NCBI RefSeq assembly: GCF_025989125.1
Contig: NZ_JAPDNR010000001.1
Location: 5,754,087 to 5,818,086 of the forward strand
DNA: 64,000 nt
Reading direction: 5' to 3'
Source: Chitinophaga nivalis
GTDB lineage: Bacteria; Bacteroidota; Bacteroidia; Chitinophagales; Chitinophagaceae
In this document: piece by piece, positions 30,101 through 45,100 of the stretch
Position numbering within the stretch: the first letter of the stretch is position 1
How the letters are laid out: each line of letters starts with the position of its first letter
Notes under the pieces: model-generated
What the model was told of the DNA's origin: nothing
Databases searched by the model: none
Seen by the model: only the letters and a program-made list of their open reading frames with translations
Translations under genes and position numbers: made by a program

Positions 30101-33100
30101 TACGATACAAACGGCTACCTTCCTGGAAAGGATGCGGTATAAATCGTGTTGCCGTTAATTCAGGCTGGTTCAGATAACCTCTTGTTACGCCCGCACCACC
30201 AATATACAATTCGCCTACAGCGCCTGCCGGTACCGGTTGTAATTGTTCATTCAGGACATAGGCCGACAGATCCGGAATAGGTATACCTATCAGGGAGCCG
30301 TGATCCAGCTCAGTAGCACGGATCGGCTTGTAGGTCACATGCACCGTCGTTTCTGTAATACCGTACATATTCACCAGCTGTGGAGCGGTATCGGCATAAC
30401 GGTTATACCAACTGTGTAACTGGGAAAGATTTAATGCTTCTCCGCCGAAGATCACATAACGCAGCTTGCTTAATGTATCCGGCTGCCGGAGTGCCGTAGC
30501 GGAAAATTCGTAAAATGCAAATGGCGTCTGGTTCAACACAGTTACGCCCTGCGTTTCACAAAGATTATAGAACAATTGCGGATCACGGGTTTGTTCATAG
30601 GTAGGAATTACCAGCTTACCGCCATATAATAAAGCGCCCCATAACTCCCATACACTAAAGTCAAATACATAGGAATGGAATAAGGTCCATACATCCTGCT
30701 CATTGAACTGATACCATTCATCGGTGGCCGTAAACAGCCGTACCACCTGCTGATGTTCTACCATCACCCCTTTCGGACGACCGGTTGTACCACTTGTATA
30801 AATAACATACGCGAGCGAAGCAGGTGCACTTTGTTTGATGGGCTCATATCCATCGAACCGGTCCTCATCAATAGCCAGTACCGGTACCTCCATCGCCGAT
30901 ATTCTGGCAACGTGTGCAGCTGTAGTGACTACTACTTTAGCCTTTGTATCCGCGATTACATAACGGATACGGTCATCCGGATAACTGGCTTCCACCGGCA
31001 CATAAGCTGCTCCTGATTTCAAAACGCCCAGGACGGCAATTACCAGTTCCGGTGAGCGATCCATACAAAGTACGATCAGCTCATCTGGCCGGATAGCATA
31101 GGTTTGTTGCAGATAACCCGCCAGTTCATCGGACCGTTGATCCAGTTCCCGATAGCTCAGCTGCCGGTCTTCATATACCAATGCTGTTTGTTCCGGATTA
31201 CGTAACACCTGAGCGGCAAACAATTCCTGCAGTGTATGCTCCCGGGTTTTAGCTGTTAGTCCCTGTTGCAATTCCTCCATCAGTTCCTGTTGCAGCTGTG
31301 CCAGTTGCTGATAGATATTTTCTTCCAGATTACGCAATGCCTTCAACGATGTTCCCTTTGCACGTTTCTGCTGCAGCTGGGATAACTGTTGCAGGATAAT
31401 TTTATAGGTATCTATATAGGTTTCAATGGTATCTTCATCAAGATAGTCCGCCAATTGTGCTGCCAGTTTATCCAGGTCCAGGAAGTTCAGTTCCTGGCCT
31501 TCAAACACCAGCACCGTTTGTTCCGGTATTCGTAATACTTCTGCTTCCACCAGTTCCTGCAGTACAGTACCGGAGGTATCTGTGGCTGATTCCTGCTGTG
31601 ACTGTGCCAATTGTTGATAGTTGGTTTCTCCCAGGTAGCGCAATGCCTTTATAGGTGTATTTTTCGCGGTCATCTTCTGCAGTTGTGACAACTGTTGCAG
31701 GATAATTTTATACGTATTCATATAGGATTTAATAGTATTTGAATCAAAAAGGTGGGTAGCATAGTTAAATGTGCCAGCAATAGCTGTAGTACTGGCATCC
31801 AGGGTGGTCGTTATATCAAAACGGGCCACATCAAAATTTCCCGGTAGCAAATCAGCCGGCTCCAGCAAATGGTGTATCGTTTGTGGCGGAGCATCTGTAG
31901 CATCAGCAAGACTGAACATCACCTGGAAAACAGGATGACGGGAATTGTCTTTCGCAACGCCTAACTCTGTCACCAGTTTTTCAAAAGGAAAATCCTGATG
32001 CAGCTGTGCAGCGATGACCGTACTTCCAACCTGCTTTATAAAATCAGCTAACGACTGCTCAGGATCTATTTCCTGCCGCAACGCCAGGGTGTTTACAAAA
32101 AATCCGATCAGATCGGCTATTTCCCGGTAATGCCGGTTGGAGACAGGCGTTCCCACCACAATATCCCGTTGATTACTATAACTGCTCAGTAACAGGTAAT
32201 AACCACTCAGCAACAGACTGTACATACTCACCTGTAACTCCCGTGCTACAGCTCTCAGTCCTTCACTGGTATCTTCGTCTATTACAAATGCCAGGTCTGC
32301 ACCGGCATAGCTGACCTGTGCAGGGCGCGGCCGGTCTGTAGGCAAAGCCAGGGTTTCAAAGCCCGACAAATGCTTTTTCCAGTAGGATAACTGCCGTTCG
32401 AACATGACACCGGACAAGTGGTTTCTTTGCCATAGCGCAAAATCCTTGTACTGTATCTGCAAAGCAGGTAAGGCATAACTATTTGCGCTGGCCGAATCAC
32501 CGGCTTCCAATGCTTCGTAGTAATAATAGTTATTCGCTAACTCCTGCAGCAAAATACCGGTAGACCATTCATCAAACACAATGTGATGGAGTACTACAGA
32601 CAAATAGTACCGGGTGGGTTCACCTATTGTATGTAATGCATAAAGCGCTACCTGCAGTGGATAGTTTGTATCCAGTTTAAATACATGAACAGCCTGAGCT
32701 GACAATGCCTGCCGGACCTCCGCCTCATCATAGCAATCCTGTCTTACTACCGGTAACGGATATACCTTATCAGCTATTACTTCCTGATACCCATTACCCG
32801 CTGTATTTGTTTTTATTAAACTTCTTAATACCTCATGCCGGTGAACAATACCCAGTAATGCCTGTATGATCCGCTCTGTATGGACACCGTCCTTCAGTTT
32901 CAGTACGATCGGAATGTTATAGGCATAACTATCTTCTTCATAATTCTCCATGAACCACAGGCGTTCCTGTGCGAAAGACAGCAATTGTTCCTCCGGATCA
33001 GTGATAACCGGAGCCACTATACGTAATTGATCACTTTCACCGGACAATAGGCGTAATGCCAGTTTCCGGATGGTTCTATCAGCGAATAGATCGGCAATAG

Positions 33101-36100
33101 TCAGTGTAGTGTTGAATTCCTTATTCAGGCGGTTTATCAGGCGAATCGCCAGTATACTGTTGCCGCCTAACCGGAAGAAGTCATCCTGCACACTAATGGT
33201 AGCCACCGGCAGGCCCAGTGCAGCTCCGAAAATTTTACACAATTTTATTTCGGTTGCATTCTGCGGTGTTTCATACCGGTCTGTATCTGTCAACTGCGGA
33301 TCTGGTAATGCCTGTCTGTCGAGTTTACCATTACGCGTCAATGGTAAGCTATGCAAATGCACCAATGCTACCGGTACCATGTAATCCGGCAGGTAAGCCC
33401 CCAGGTAGCTTAACAACACTTCCTGTTGCAATGGTTCATCCGCCACATAATAGCCTACCAGGTATTTTTCATTTCCGGAAGGATAATCTTTTGCCAGCAC
33501 TACTGCCTGACGTATACCTGTGTAGGACAGCAGGCGGCTTTCTATCTCTCCGGTTTCTATACGATAACCGCGAATCTTCACCTGGAAATCGTTACGGCCC
33601 ACATATACGAGATTACCATCCGGCAGGTAACGTACCAGGTCACCTGTCTTATACAGCCTTGCATTACGGTTAGTTTCTCTTTCTGCAGTTGTCCGGAAAG
33701 GATTGGTAATAAATCGTTCTGCCGTCAGCGTAGCCTGATTCAGATAACCACGGGCCACACCGGCGCCGCCGATGTACAGTTCGCCCACTGCGCCTAATGG
33801 CACCGGTTGTAAATACTGGTCCAATATATATACCGTTGCATTCGCAATAGGGCGGCCAATATTGGCGCTACTGCTACCTGGCCTGCAGACATGGAAGGTA
33901 GTACCTACTGTTGCTTCCGTTGGACCATATTCATTCAGCAGTTTTCCGGTATATACCAGCCCCTGTAAATCCGGCAGTTTTTCGCCTCCGGCAAATATTA
34001 ATGACAAGCCTGTGTGCGCCTCCAGTACTTCCCGCAATATAGCCGGAGGTATAAAGGAAACCCCAATTTTATTTCCCCGGACATAAGCACGTAAATCGGC
34101 CGGGGAGGTACGTAGTTTTTCGCTATACAGGTATAAACTATTACCATGGCTCAATACCGGGAAAATCTCATTCACAAATGCATCGAAAACATAATTGGAA
34201 TAAACACCCACACGCGGATGCTGATCCAGTTCATGAATGACGATCATCTCCGTCACCAGGTTGATGACACTGTGATGTTCAATCATCACCCCTTTAGGCA
34301 TACCGGTGGTACCGCTGGTATAGATAACATAGGCCAGATCTGTTGATGTAGCAACAGATGTATTGACATCCGGATAACGGTTCAGTGTTGTATGCCACCA
34401 ATCTGCCTTATCTATACCTACTATTGCCGCACCCTTATCCAGATCAGCTAATAACGTAGCATGCACTTCATTGGTTAAGACTACACGCGCTTTCGTATCT
34501 GACAGGATATAAGCCAGCCTGTCTGCCGGATATCCCGGATCCATTGGTACGTAAGCCCCTCCTGATTTCAGCACACCCAGTATCGCGATCAGCATATATT
34601 CAGAACGATCCAGATACAGCGCTATCAGTTCATTCCGCTCAATCGCGTAGCTATCCCGCAGGTAAGCTGCCAGCTGGTTGGCTTTTGTATTCAATACTGC
34701 GTAAGTCAGCTGTACCCCTTCATACACGACGGCAATGTGATCCGGCGTGCGTGCTACCTGTTCTTCAAACAGCTGATGCAACGTCTTATCAGCAGCGTAT
34801 GTTTTTGTCGTATCGTTCCAGGTATAAATCAAATCCTGGTGTTGGTCTGCCGACAGATAAGCCAGTGCCCTTGTAGTAATCGCTGCATTGGCCACCAGCT
34901 GGCTGATGATCAGCTCCATACCTGACAACAGCTGTGCTGCCATCCCTTCACTGATCAGCTCACCCGCATATTTTAACCCGATACTCAGTACGTTCCCCTG
35001 CTCTGCTGCCATAACGCCCAGTGGATAATCCAGCTTTTCTATATTACGCCGGAAGCCAATGGACAAACCTTCTCCATTACCCGTAGGAACAGGATAGTTT
35101 TCATAGACAAATAAGCTGTTGAACAAACGTTCCCCACCCTGCTGCAGTTTACCTAAACTCACATCACTGCGGCTGTTCACTTCATTGATATCGGCCTGTA
35201 ATGCTTTAATCGCAGCAATGACACTGATATCCTTATGCTCCAGGATAACAGGCAGTGTATTGATGTATAAACCTACTGATTGTTCGATATCGTCTATCGG
35301 CAGATTACGGCCGGAGACCGTCATACCCACTATGGTGGTACTGCTGTTGCCATACACACTCAACTGCTTGTGCCAGCAATATTGCAACACCGCATTCAGT
35401 GTAAAGCCATGGGTAGCACATAAGGCTTTCAAGGCCAGGTAATGCGCATGACCGATTACCAGGGACTGCTCCTTCGGCTGCAACACATGCCGGTAATCAG
35501 ACAAACTGATCTGACCCTGTTCCGGCCGCAGCAGACTGCTCAGATCTTCCCGGACGGTGAACGCTCCCACATAAGATTGCCAGTAAGCAAGGTTATCTTC
35601 CCGGTGTCCTTGCAGGTATTGCTGAGATAAGGCATAACTATGATCTTCCTGTATCAACACCTGTTCTCCTTTCAGCAATTGTAAATACACGTCATGTACA
35701 TAGTTCAGGAGCAATGGGGTACTCCAGCCATCCAGTATAGCATGATGATTACTGAAGATACAGGTATAGCTATTAACACCGCGTTTCACTATATATATCC
35801 GGAACAGATTACCTGCTGCCAGATCGAATACTTCAGACCGGTCCGCATTGGATAACTCATCCAGGTATACTTCCTGCGCAGCTGCTTCCTGCTCACTGAT
35901 ATCTGTATAACGCCAGTCTAACTGACCTGTTTTGTCGATGATTTGCACCAGGGCTTCTTCCCATCCAAAACGTTGACGTAACACCGGATAACGCTGTTGT
36001 GCGTATATCCATGCCTGTTGCAGTAACGAGACCACTATTGCCTCATTATAATCCCAGGATAATTGTACCCGATAGGCATCATCTGTATCTCCCTGACTCA

Positions 36101-39100
36101 ACGCATGGTAGATAAATCCTTCCTGCAGACTGCCGGCCAGATATAATCCACTGATCTCTCTTGCTGACTGCAATTCAGCCAGATAATCTGCAGAGATGAT
36201 ATGCCCGATATCGCTCACCGTTAAGTAATTGCGGGTGGCAGCCGATAAGGTAATGATCATTTCTTCCAGGGCGTGCTGATAACCTGCGGCCAGCCTGGTT
36301 AATACCTCCTCCGTTACATAACCACCTATACTGAACTGCAGCTGTCCATCGATCACCAACCCGTTGATGTTGATCAGCTGCGCATCCTTGTTTCCGGCTC
36401 CGGTTGTAGTACCGCTATACTCATTAGTAATGCTCCAGCTATTGCCACTGCCGGACGTTTGATTATCAAACCGGCCCAGGTAGTTAAAGCTGATCAATGG
36501 TAATGATGCCTGGTCATATCCCAATAAGGCCCCATAACCAATACCGTTCACTGGTATGCCACGCAACGTTTCTTTGGCCGTTACAATGTTTACACCATGG
36601 TTATTACCATTGGTAATAATTTCCACCGGGTACATGCTGGTAAACCAGCCCGTCGTACGGCTAATATCAATGGTGGCAGACAACTCCTCCCGGCCATGCC
36701 CTTCCAGCAAAATATGATGCCGGTCAAGGCCTGTCACCTGTGACAAGGCAACTCCCAGGGCGCTTAATAAAAGATCATTGATCTGTGTACCATAAACATG
36801 GCTGGTATGATGCAGCAGCAGGTCTGTATGATAGCGATCCAGGGACAGCGACCGGCTACCTTCCAGTGGAGCATATAATGCCTGTAAAGCGGCATTACCT
36901 GTTGCTATACCTGCCATTACCTGTTGCCAGTAGGTGTATTCCGATACCTGATAGGTAGGCAATGTTGTATAGGACGCCAGCAAGGCAGCCCACTGACGAT
37001 AACTACTGCCTTTTTCACCTAAGATAGTAGCGCCGGATATAGCTGACAGCGTAGATCTATCTGTAACGCCTGATAAATAGCGGTAAATTTTCTCCAGGTC
37101 CTCCGTGATAATGCGCCAGCTGACAGCATCTATCAACAGGTGATGCGCGGCGAAAAATATCCGCGCCTGACCGTCTTCATATCCTGTTACATAACCGATC
37201 TGTAATAATTTATCACCATAAATATCAAACGTACTTTGCCATTGCGTCAGCAAGGAGAATAATGCCTCCTTATCATCCAGGCTACGCACATCCAGGTAGT
37301 GAAGATTGGCTACTGTTACCGCTTCACCATAATACTGTATTCTGTCATGACTATAGCGCAATCGCAGCCCATCATGATGGTTTAATAATCTGACTACCGC
37401 ATGCTCCAGCAATTCCTTATCCAGCAATGGCACCTTCATCAGGAAAGACTGGTTCCAATGATGGAAAGCCGGCAAGTCACCATTCACTACCTGATCAAAG
37501 AACCAGGATTGAACCGGTAATAATCCGGCTTCTCCTGACAGTACGCCCTGCTCTGTACTCACTTGTACCTGTTCTGTCAGGGTAGCTGTCACCACATTTG
37601 TATAGAGTGCAGCGATAGTACGGTAACGGAAAATATCCTTCACACTCACCTGTACCCCTATACGTTGTCTTAAACGGCTGACCAGCTGAATACTGATAAT
37701 ACTATCTCCTCCTAAACGGAAGAAATCATCATGAATACCAATCTTTGCCCCTTCTATTCCCAATATCTCTCCGAAAATCTGACACATCAAGGCTTCCATG
37801 TCATTACCCGGAGCCTGATAATTATCTGCATCCGTAAACTCGGTTACTGGTAAGGCATGCCGGTCAAGTTTACCATTGATAGTCAGCGGCAACTGATACA
37901 AGTGTTGGAGTACAGCCGGCACCATATATTCCGGCAAACAACTATGCAGGTATTCCCGCAATGCTTTTTCATCCGGTACGGTATCGGATACATAATACCC
38001 CACCAGGAACCGGCCCTTCCCGGTTACTTGTTCCTTAGCAAGTACTATTGCCTGTTGAATACCGGGATAAGCGGACAGTTTGTTTTCAATCTCACCCAAT
38101 TCTATCCGGTAACCGCGCACTTTTACCTGAAAATCATTCCGGCCAATGTATTCAAGATTACCATCGGGCAGGTATCTCACCAGATCACCTGTTTTATAAA
38201 TACGACCGTTGATACCTTGTTGTTCTTCTTCCTCGCGTTGGAAAGGATTGGCTATAAATCGTTCTGCTGTCAGATCCGGCAGGTGCAGATAACCTCTGGA
38301 TACACCGATACCGCCAATATATAATTCGCCGGTAGCGCCCACAGGAACCGGACGCAGCTGCGCATCCAGGACATATGCCGTAACATTGGCTATCGGCCGG
38401 CCGATGCTGGTAGTTTCGAGATGGAAGTTAACAACGGCACTAATAGTGGTTTCCGTTGGGCCGTAACAGTTAACCAGTAAATGGCCGCCTTTTTTCAGCT
38501 TATCCAGCAGTCCTTCCGTTAAATACTCTCCACCAGAATTGACAACCCGTAAAGTGGGTATCGATGCAAGTGGCAACTGATTCAGTAAGGAAGGTGTGGC
38601 ATCAATATAAGTCACTCCGTTGGTTACCAGTGTGCTGACAAAAGCAGCTTCTTCCTGCCAGCTTTTATTTTTGACCAGCAGTAGTTTATGTCCATTTAAT
38701 ATGGCCAGCAGCATCTGTTCTATAGATGCATCAAATACATAGTTGGCCAGTTGCAACACCACTTCTTCCTGACCGAATTCGCATTTTGCCGTTAGATACT
38801 GTATTAAATTCAGTACACCGGCATGTTCGATCATAACTCCTTTCGGCTGCCCTGTGGTACCACTGGTATAAATCACGTAGGCCAGATTACCTGCATGATT
38901 GCTAACAGGCCGGTTGGCTGCAGCGTCACCTGTTTGTATGCCTGCCAGGAAATCAGTACTATCTATGTCTGCTACCGCAACTGACGGACAAATTGTTTTT
39001 AGTCTTGTTGTATAATGCTCATTTGTCAGGATGACTTTCGGCCGGATGTCTGATACAATATAACTGATACGGTCATCAGGATATGCCGGATCCATTGGCA

Positions 39101-42100
39101 CATAGGCGCCGCCGGACTTCCACACTGCCAATATAGCTATCAGCATATGTTCAGAACGATCCAGGCACAATCCTATCAACTCGTCCGGCTGTATAGTATA
39201 GGTTTCCTGCAGGTATGCAGCCAGTTGATTCGCTTTGGCATTCAATGCTTCGTAAGTGAGCTGTACCTCTTCATATATTACAGCTATCTGATCTGGTGTT
39301 TTCATTACCTGTTCTTCAAACACCTGATGAATAGTTTTACCTGACGGATAGTCCTGCGCTGTTGCATTCCAATCATAAATCACTTGCTGATACTGTGCTT
39401 CATCCAGGAAAGACAATTCATGCGTAGCGATGTCCGGGGTAGCTGTCAGCTGACTTATTATTCTTTCTATTCCAGCCAACAACCGGGTTACTATTTCTTC
39501 GCTGAAAAGTTCTTTTGCGTATGTCAGCCCTATCATAATGGCATCGCCATGTTCAGCTGCCACTATTCCTAATGGGTAATCCAGTTTTTCTTTAACGCTG
39601 CGGAATGTTATTGACAGCCCATCTCCATTACCTGTAGGAACAGGATAGTTTTCATATACAAATAGTGTATTAAATAAGCGGCTACCACCTGTTTGCAGCT
39701 TAGCAAGACTGATATCACTACGGCTGTTTACTTCATTAATCTGGGACTGTAAGGCCTGAATGGCTGCAATAACACCGACATTGGTATGTTCCAATATAAC
39801 CGGTAACGTATTAATATACAGGCCTACCGATTCTTCAATATCATCTATCGGCAGGTTACGACCTGATACGGTCATACCCACTACAGTGGTACTGCTGTTG
39901 CCATACAAACTCAGCTGCTTATGCCAGCAATATTGTAATACGGCATTCAGGGTTATGCCATGGGTAGCACACAGGGATCTTAAAATTTCATACTGTGTTC
40001 CCTTGATCACCATTGACAGTTCTTCCTGTTGTAAAACATGCCGGTAATCTGACAACGTGATATGTCGCTGTTCCGGACGCAGCAGGCTACTTAAATTCTC
40101 CGGATCCGTCAACTGCCCAACATAAGACTGCCAATAAGCTACATTATGCTGACGATGTAATTGCAGATATTCCTGCGTATGCGCATAACTGTTATCTTCC
40201 CGAACCGTTACCGCTTGCCCTTTACATAGCTGTAAATAAATATCATGGACGTCATTCAGTAACAGTGGCATACTCCAGCCATCCAGAATAGCGTGATGAT
40301 TACTGAAGATACAGGTATAACTATCTGTATTCCGTTTCACCAGATATAACCGTAACAGGTTGCCCGCTGCCAGGTCAAATACTTCCAGGCGATCCGATGC
40401 CAGCAATGTTTTCAGATATTCCTCCTGCGCGGCGGCGTCCAGATGACTCACATCTGTATAGCGCCAGTCTAAATGGCCGGTTTTATCTATTACCTGTACC
40501 AGTCCTTCTTCCCAACCGAAACGTAATCGCAATACCGGATAATGTTGCTGTGTATAGCTCCACGCCTGTTGCAGCAGCGACACCTCCATTGCCTGATTGT
40601 AATCCCATGAAATCTGCACCCGGTAAGCATCATCCACTTCTCCCTGACTCAATGCATGGTAGATAAACCCTTCCTGTAAACTATTCGCCAGATAAACATG
40701 ACTGATTTCTTTTGCTGATTGTAATCTGTTCAGGTAATCTGTGGAGATAACCTGATTGATGTCACTTACCGTTAAATAACTACGGGTCTCTCCTGATAGC
40801 AGCTCAACTGTCTCTTCCAATATGCGCTGGTAATTGCTTACAAGCGTATTCATACTAGCTGCAGCCAACCGGCCGATAATATTAAATTGCAATTGTCCGT
40901 CTATCACCAGGCCATTGATGGTGAGGAAATGATGTGCTTCATTGGTATCTCCTATCGGAGCACCACTATACCCGCTGCTGATATACCACTGCCCGTTGTC
41001 GACGGATTCTTGTTTATCAAATTGTCCCAGGTAGTTAAAGCTGATAGCGGGCAACGCATCCGGCATATATCCCATGAGCGCGCCATAGCCGATACCGTTA
41101 GCGGGTATACGCAGTAACATTTCTTTGGCGGCAATGAGATTGTTACGGTAATCTGTGCCGGTGGTCACAATTTCTATCGGATACATTGTCGTAAACCAAC
41201 CGGCGGTACGGGTGATATCTATCGTAGCAGACAATTCTTCCCTACCGTGGCTTTCCAGCAAAACATAATGCCGGTCAAGGCCTGTTACCTGTGATAAAGC
41301 GATACCTAAGGCACTTAATAAAATGTCATTGATCCGGGTATTGTATACATGACTGGTATGCCGCAACAATAAGTCCGTATACCGTGTATCCAGCGACAGG
41401 GATACGTTACTGAATGCCGGAACAGACAATGCCTGCAGGGAGCTATTGCCGGCAGCTACACCTGCCTGTATACCCGACCAGTAATCATATTCTGATGGGT
41501 TATAGCCTGGCAAGGAATCGTAGGCAGCCACCAATGCAGACCACTGACGGTAACTGGTGCCTTTTTCTCCCAGCATGGAGGATACGGCTATATCTTTCAG
41601 CGTGGCCCTATCTGTCACATCCGACAAATAATGATAGATCTTTTCCAGGTCTTCGGTAATAATACGCCAGCTCACGGTATCGATCAGCAGGTGATGTGCT
41701 GCGATATAAATACGTGCGCGGCCATCTGCATACCCTTCCAGGTAACCAACCTGCAACAGTTTATCGCCATAAATATCAAAATCACTTTGCCACTGTGTCA
41801 GTATTGTTGCTAATACTTCTTCGCTATCAAGTGTACGAAGATCCAAATAACGAAGCGCTGCGGCAGTTACGGTACCACTATAGGATTGCACGCCTGTGTG
41901 GCTGTAACGCAGCCGGAAAGCATCATGGTGATTTAATAATTTAACAACCGCCTGCTCCAGCAATGTGATATCCAGTTCCGGCACATTGATCAGAAATGAC
42001 TGGTTCCAATGATGGTAGTTACCTAACAACCCTTCTTTCACCTGTGCGAAGAACCAGGACTGTACCGGCAACAAACCTACTTCTCCGGATAATACCCCCT

Positions 42101-45100
42101 GTTCTGTTTCCTGCTTCACAACCTCTCGCAGGGCACCTGCAATCACATGCGTATACAGTGCTGCAATGGTCCTGTAATGGAAAATATCTTTCACAGTCAC
42201 CTGGATGCCTGCCTGTTGTCTTAACCGGCTCACCAGCTGGATACTGATAATACTATCGCCTCCCAACCGGAAGAAGTCATCATGAATACCAATCTTGCCG
42301 CCATCTATACCCAGCAGCTGCCCGAAGACATGACACATCAGTGCTTCCGTACTATTCTCCGGCGCCTGGTAACTGTCTGTATCCGTAAACTGCGGATCAG
42401 GCAATGCCCGGCGATCCAGCTTACCATTGAGCGTCAGCGGTAGTTTATCCAGGTATACCAGTACTTCCGGCACCATATAATCCGGCATCGTTGCCCGCAG
42501 GTAATCCAGCAGCGCCTGTTCATTCAGCTCCGTATTGGCTACATAATAACCCACCAGATATCTGCTTTCGCCGGATACCGCGTCTTTCACCAATACCACT
42601 GCCTGCTTAATACCTGCATAGGCAGCTAACCGGCTTTCTATTTCGCCCAATTCAATACGATAGCCACGCAGTTTCACCTGGAAGTCGTTACGACCAATAT
42701 ATTCGATGTTGCCATCTGCGAGATAACGTACCAGGTCACCGGTTTTATAAAGTCGTTCGTTCCTGTTATGTTGTATGTCTTCCGCGATCCGGAATGGATT
42801 CTCTATAAAACGTTCCGCTGTTAACGCCGGCTGGTTCAGGTAACCACGGGCTACCCCTGCACCACCAATGTACAACTCACCCACTGCTCCTACAGGAACA
42901 GGATGCTGATAACGATCCAATATATAAACCGTTGTATTGGCTATTGGACGGCCAATCGGAATAATACCAGAGGTGATAGCAGCATAATCATTACAGGGAT
43001 AGGTGGTTGCAAAAGTCGTGCTCTCCGTTGGACCGTAACCGTTCACCAGTTTCACCCTCCCTTGCCGGGCCATCAGCCGTTGTACATGCGTATAGGACAG
43101 CTGTTCTCCCCCTGCTACAATATATTTCAGTTCATGCAGGCAGGACAATTGTTCATCGACCAGTGTATGGAATAAAGAAGTAGTAATAAAGCAGATCGTG
43201 ATTTCATTATTGACGATCACGTTTTCCAGCTGTTTCAGATCCAGGAATACCTCCTTACCAGCGATAACCAACGTAGCACCATTCAGCAAGGCACCAAAGA
43301 TATCAAACACGGATCCGTCAAAAGCATAGTTGGCAATACCCAGCACTTTATCACTGGCTTCAAAAGACACATAGTCCACATTTTTCACCAGGCGACTCAC
43401 ACTCCGTTGTTCTACCATCACCCCTTTAGGCATGCCCGTAGTACCACTCGTATACATCACATAGGCCAGGTGATGACCTCCGGAGCTACTTACCAGGTTA
43501 GTAACTGCATAGCTATCCAGGACGGCAGCAAAGGCGGCACTGTCTATCTGTTCAATGGCAATAGCCGTATCGGATGTGATCAATCCCAGTTTAGTAGCAT
43601 GTTCTTCATTCGTTAACACAACACTGGTTGCAATATCAGACAGGATATAACCGATACGATCATCCGGATAGGCCGTATCTATCGGTACATAAGCACCACC
43701 GGCTTTTAATACACCCAATATGGCAATCAGCATGTGTTCTGAACGATCCAGATAAAGTCCGATTAAATCATCCGGCCGTATCGCATACACTTCCTGCAGA
43801 TAGGCGGCCAGCTGGTTAGCACGGGCATTCAGCTCACCATACGTCAGCTGTACATCTCCATATATCACCGCCACCTGATCAGGCGTATCTGCTGCATAAA
43901 ATTCAAATAACTGCTGCAGGGATTTATCGGCAGGATATGGTTTCGTAGTATCGTTCCAGTTATTGCTATCATTTGCATCCTGTACGGCAGCTACATAACG
44001 AAGTGATTTTACCAGCACATCACGCTGATCTGCTGCTTTCAAAGCAGACAACTGTGTCAATATCTCTTTATACGTTTGAATATAAGTCTGAATGGTAGCC
44101 GGCTCAAAAAGACAAGCAGCATAGTTGAACACCCCGTAAATCTCCTCTCCACCATCATTCAACATGGCAGACAAGTCATACTTGGCAACGCTTTGGATGT
44201 TATTGCCGGTATACGGTGTAAACAACGGATGATCCAACGCCAGCTCTCCTCCAAAGTCCTGTACACTGAATAATACCTGGAATACAGGATGGCGGGAGGT
44301 ATCCGGCTCCACCTCCAGTTCATCTACCAGTTTTTCAAACGGAAGATCCTGGTGCAGCTGGGCTGCTACAGCAGCAGCGCCTACCTGCCGGATAAAATCT
44401 GTCAATCGCTGCTCGCCGTTTATCTCTTCCCGTAAGGCCAGTGTATTTACAAAGAATCCGATCAGATCTGCTATTTCCCCGTAATGACGGTTAGAGACCG
44501 GGCTGCCCACCACGATGTCCTGTTGATGACTATAGCTGCTCAACAAAAGATAATAACCACTCAGCAACAGGCCGTACATGCTTACTTCCAGCTCACGCGA
44601 CACCGCTCGTAAGTTATCACTGAGCGCTTTGTCTATTACAAAAGAAATATCTGCTCCTTCGTAGCTCACCTGTGCCGGTCTTGGCCGGTCCGTTGGTAAA
44701 TACAGGGTTTCATAACCTGCCAGCCGGTTTTTCCAATAAGACACCTGCCTGTTCAGCACAGCACCGGTCAGGTACTGACGCTGCCAAAGCGCATAATCTT
44801 TATACTGTAATGGTAAAGTGGGGAGTATATGATCTGCTGTGGAGGTTGCGTGATAATTATAATGATCACTTAACTCCCGCAACAAAATGTCTGCCGACCA
44901 GCCATCAAAAGCAATATGATGCAATACAATACTTACATAATGCGTAGCTGGTGCACCGACAGTATGTAATGTATAAATACCAACCCGTACCGGATATTCT
45001 TCTGCCAGTTTAAAAATATAACCTGCTGCTTCCGCCAGCACCGCTTCCAGCTCACTATGGCTATACAGCTCTTTGGTAACTACCGGTAAAGGATATATGC

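Larger units (their letters stand above)
32562..44921 (-). repeat. Three-module super-repeat, later unit (A of M6 to C of M9)
   Basis: Motifs in this span pair with 44,895-57,000 in fixed register. A3, carrier serine and E of M6 pair with M3 at 12,339 bp, and the C motif of M7 pairs with M4 at 12,339 bp. A3, carrier serine and E of M7 pair with M4, the C motif, A3 and carrier serine of M8 pair with M5, and the C motif of M9 pairs with M6, all at 12,333 bp. Identity varies from complete (34,180-34,403) to about 70 % in one A-domain core. Limits are approximate and set by motif pairing. Confidence 0.85.
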
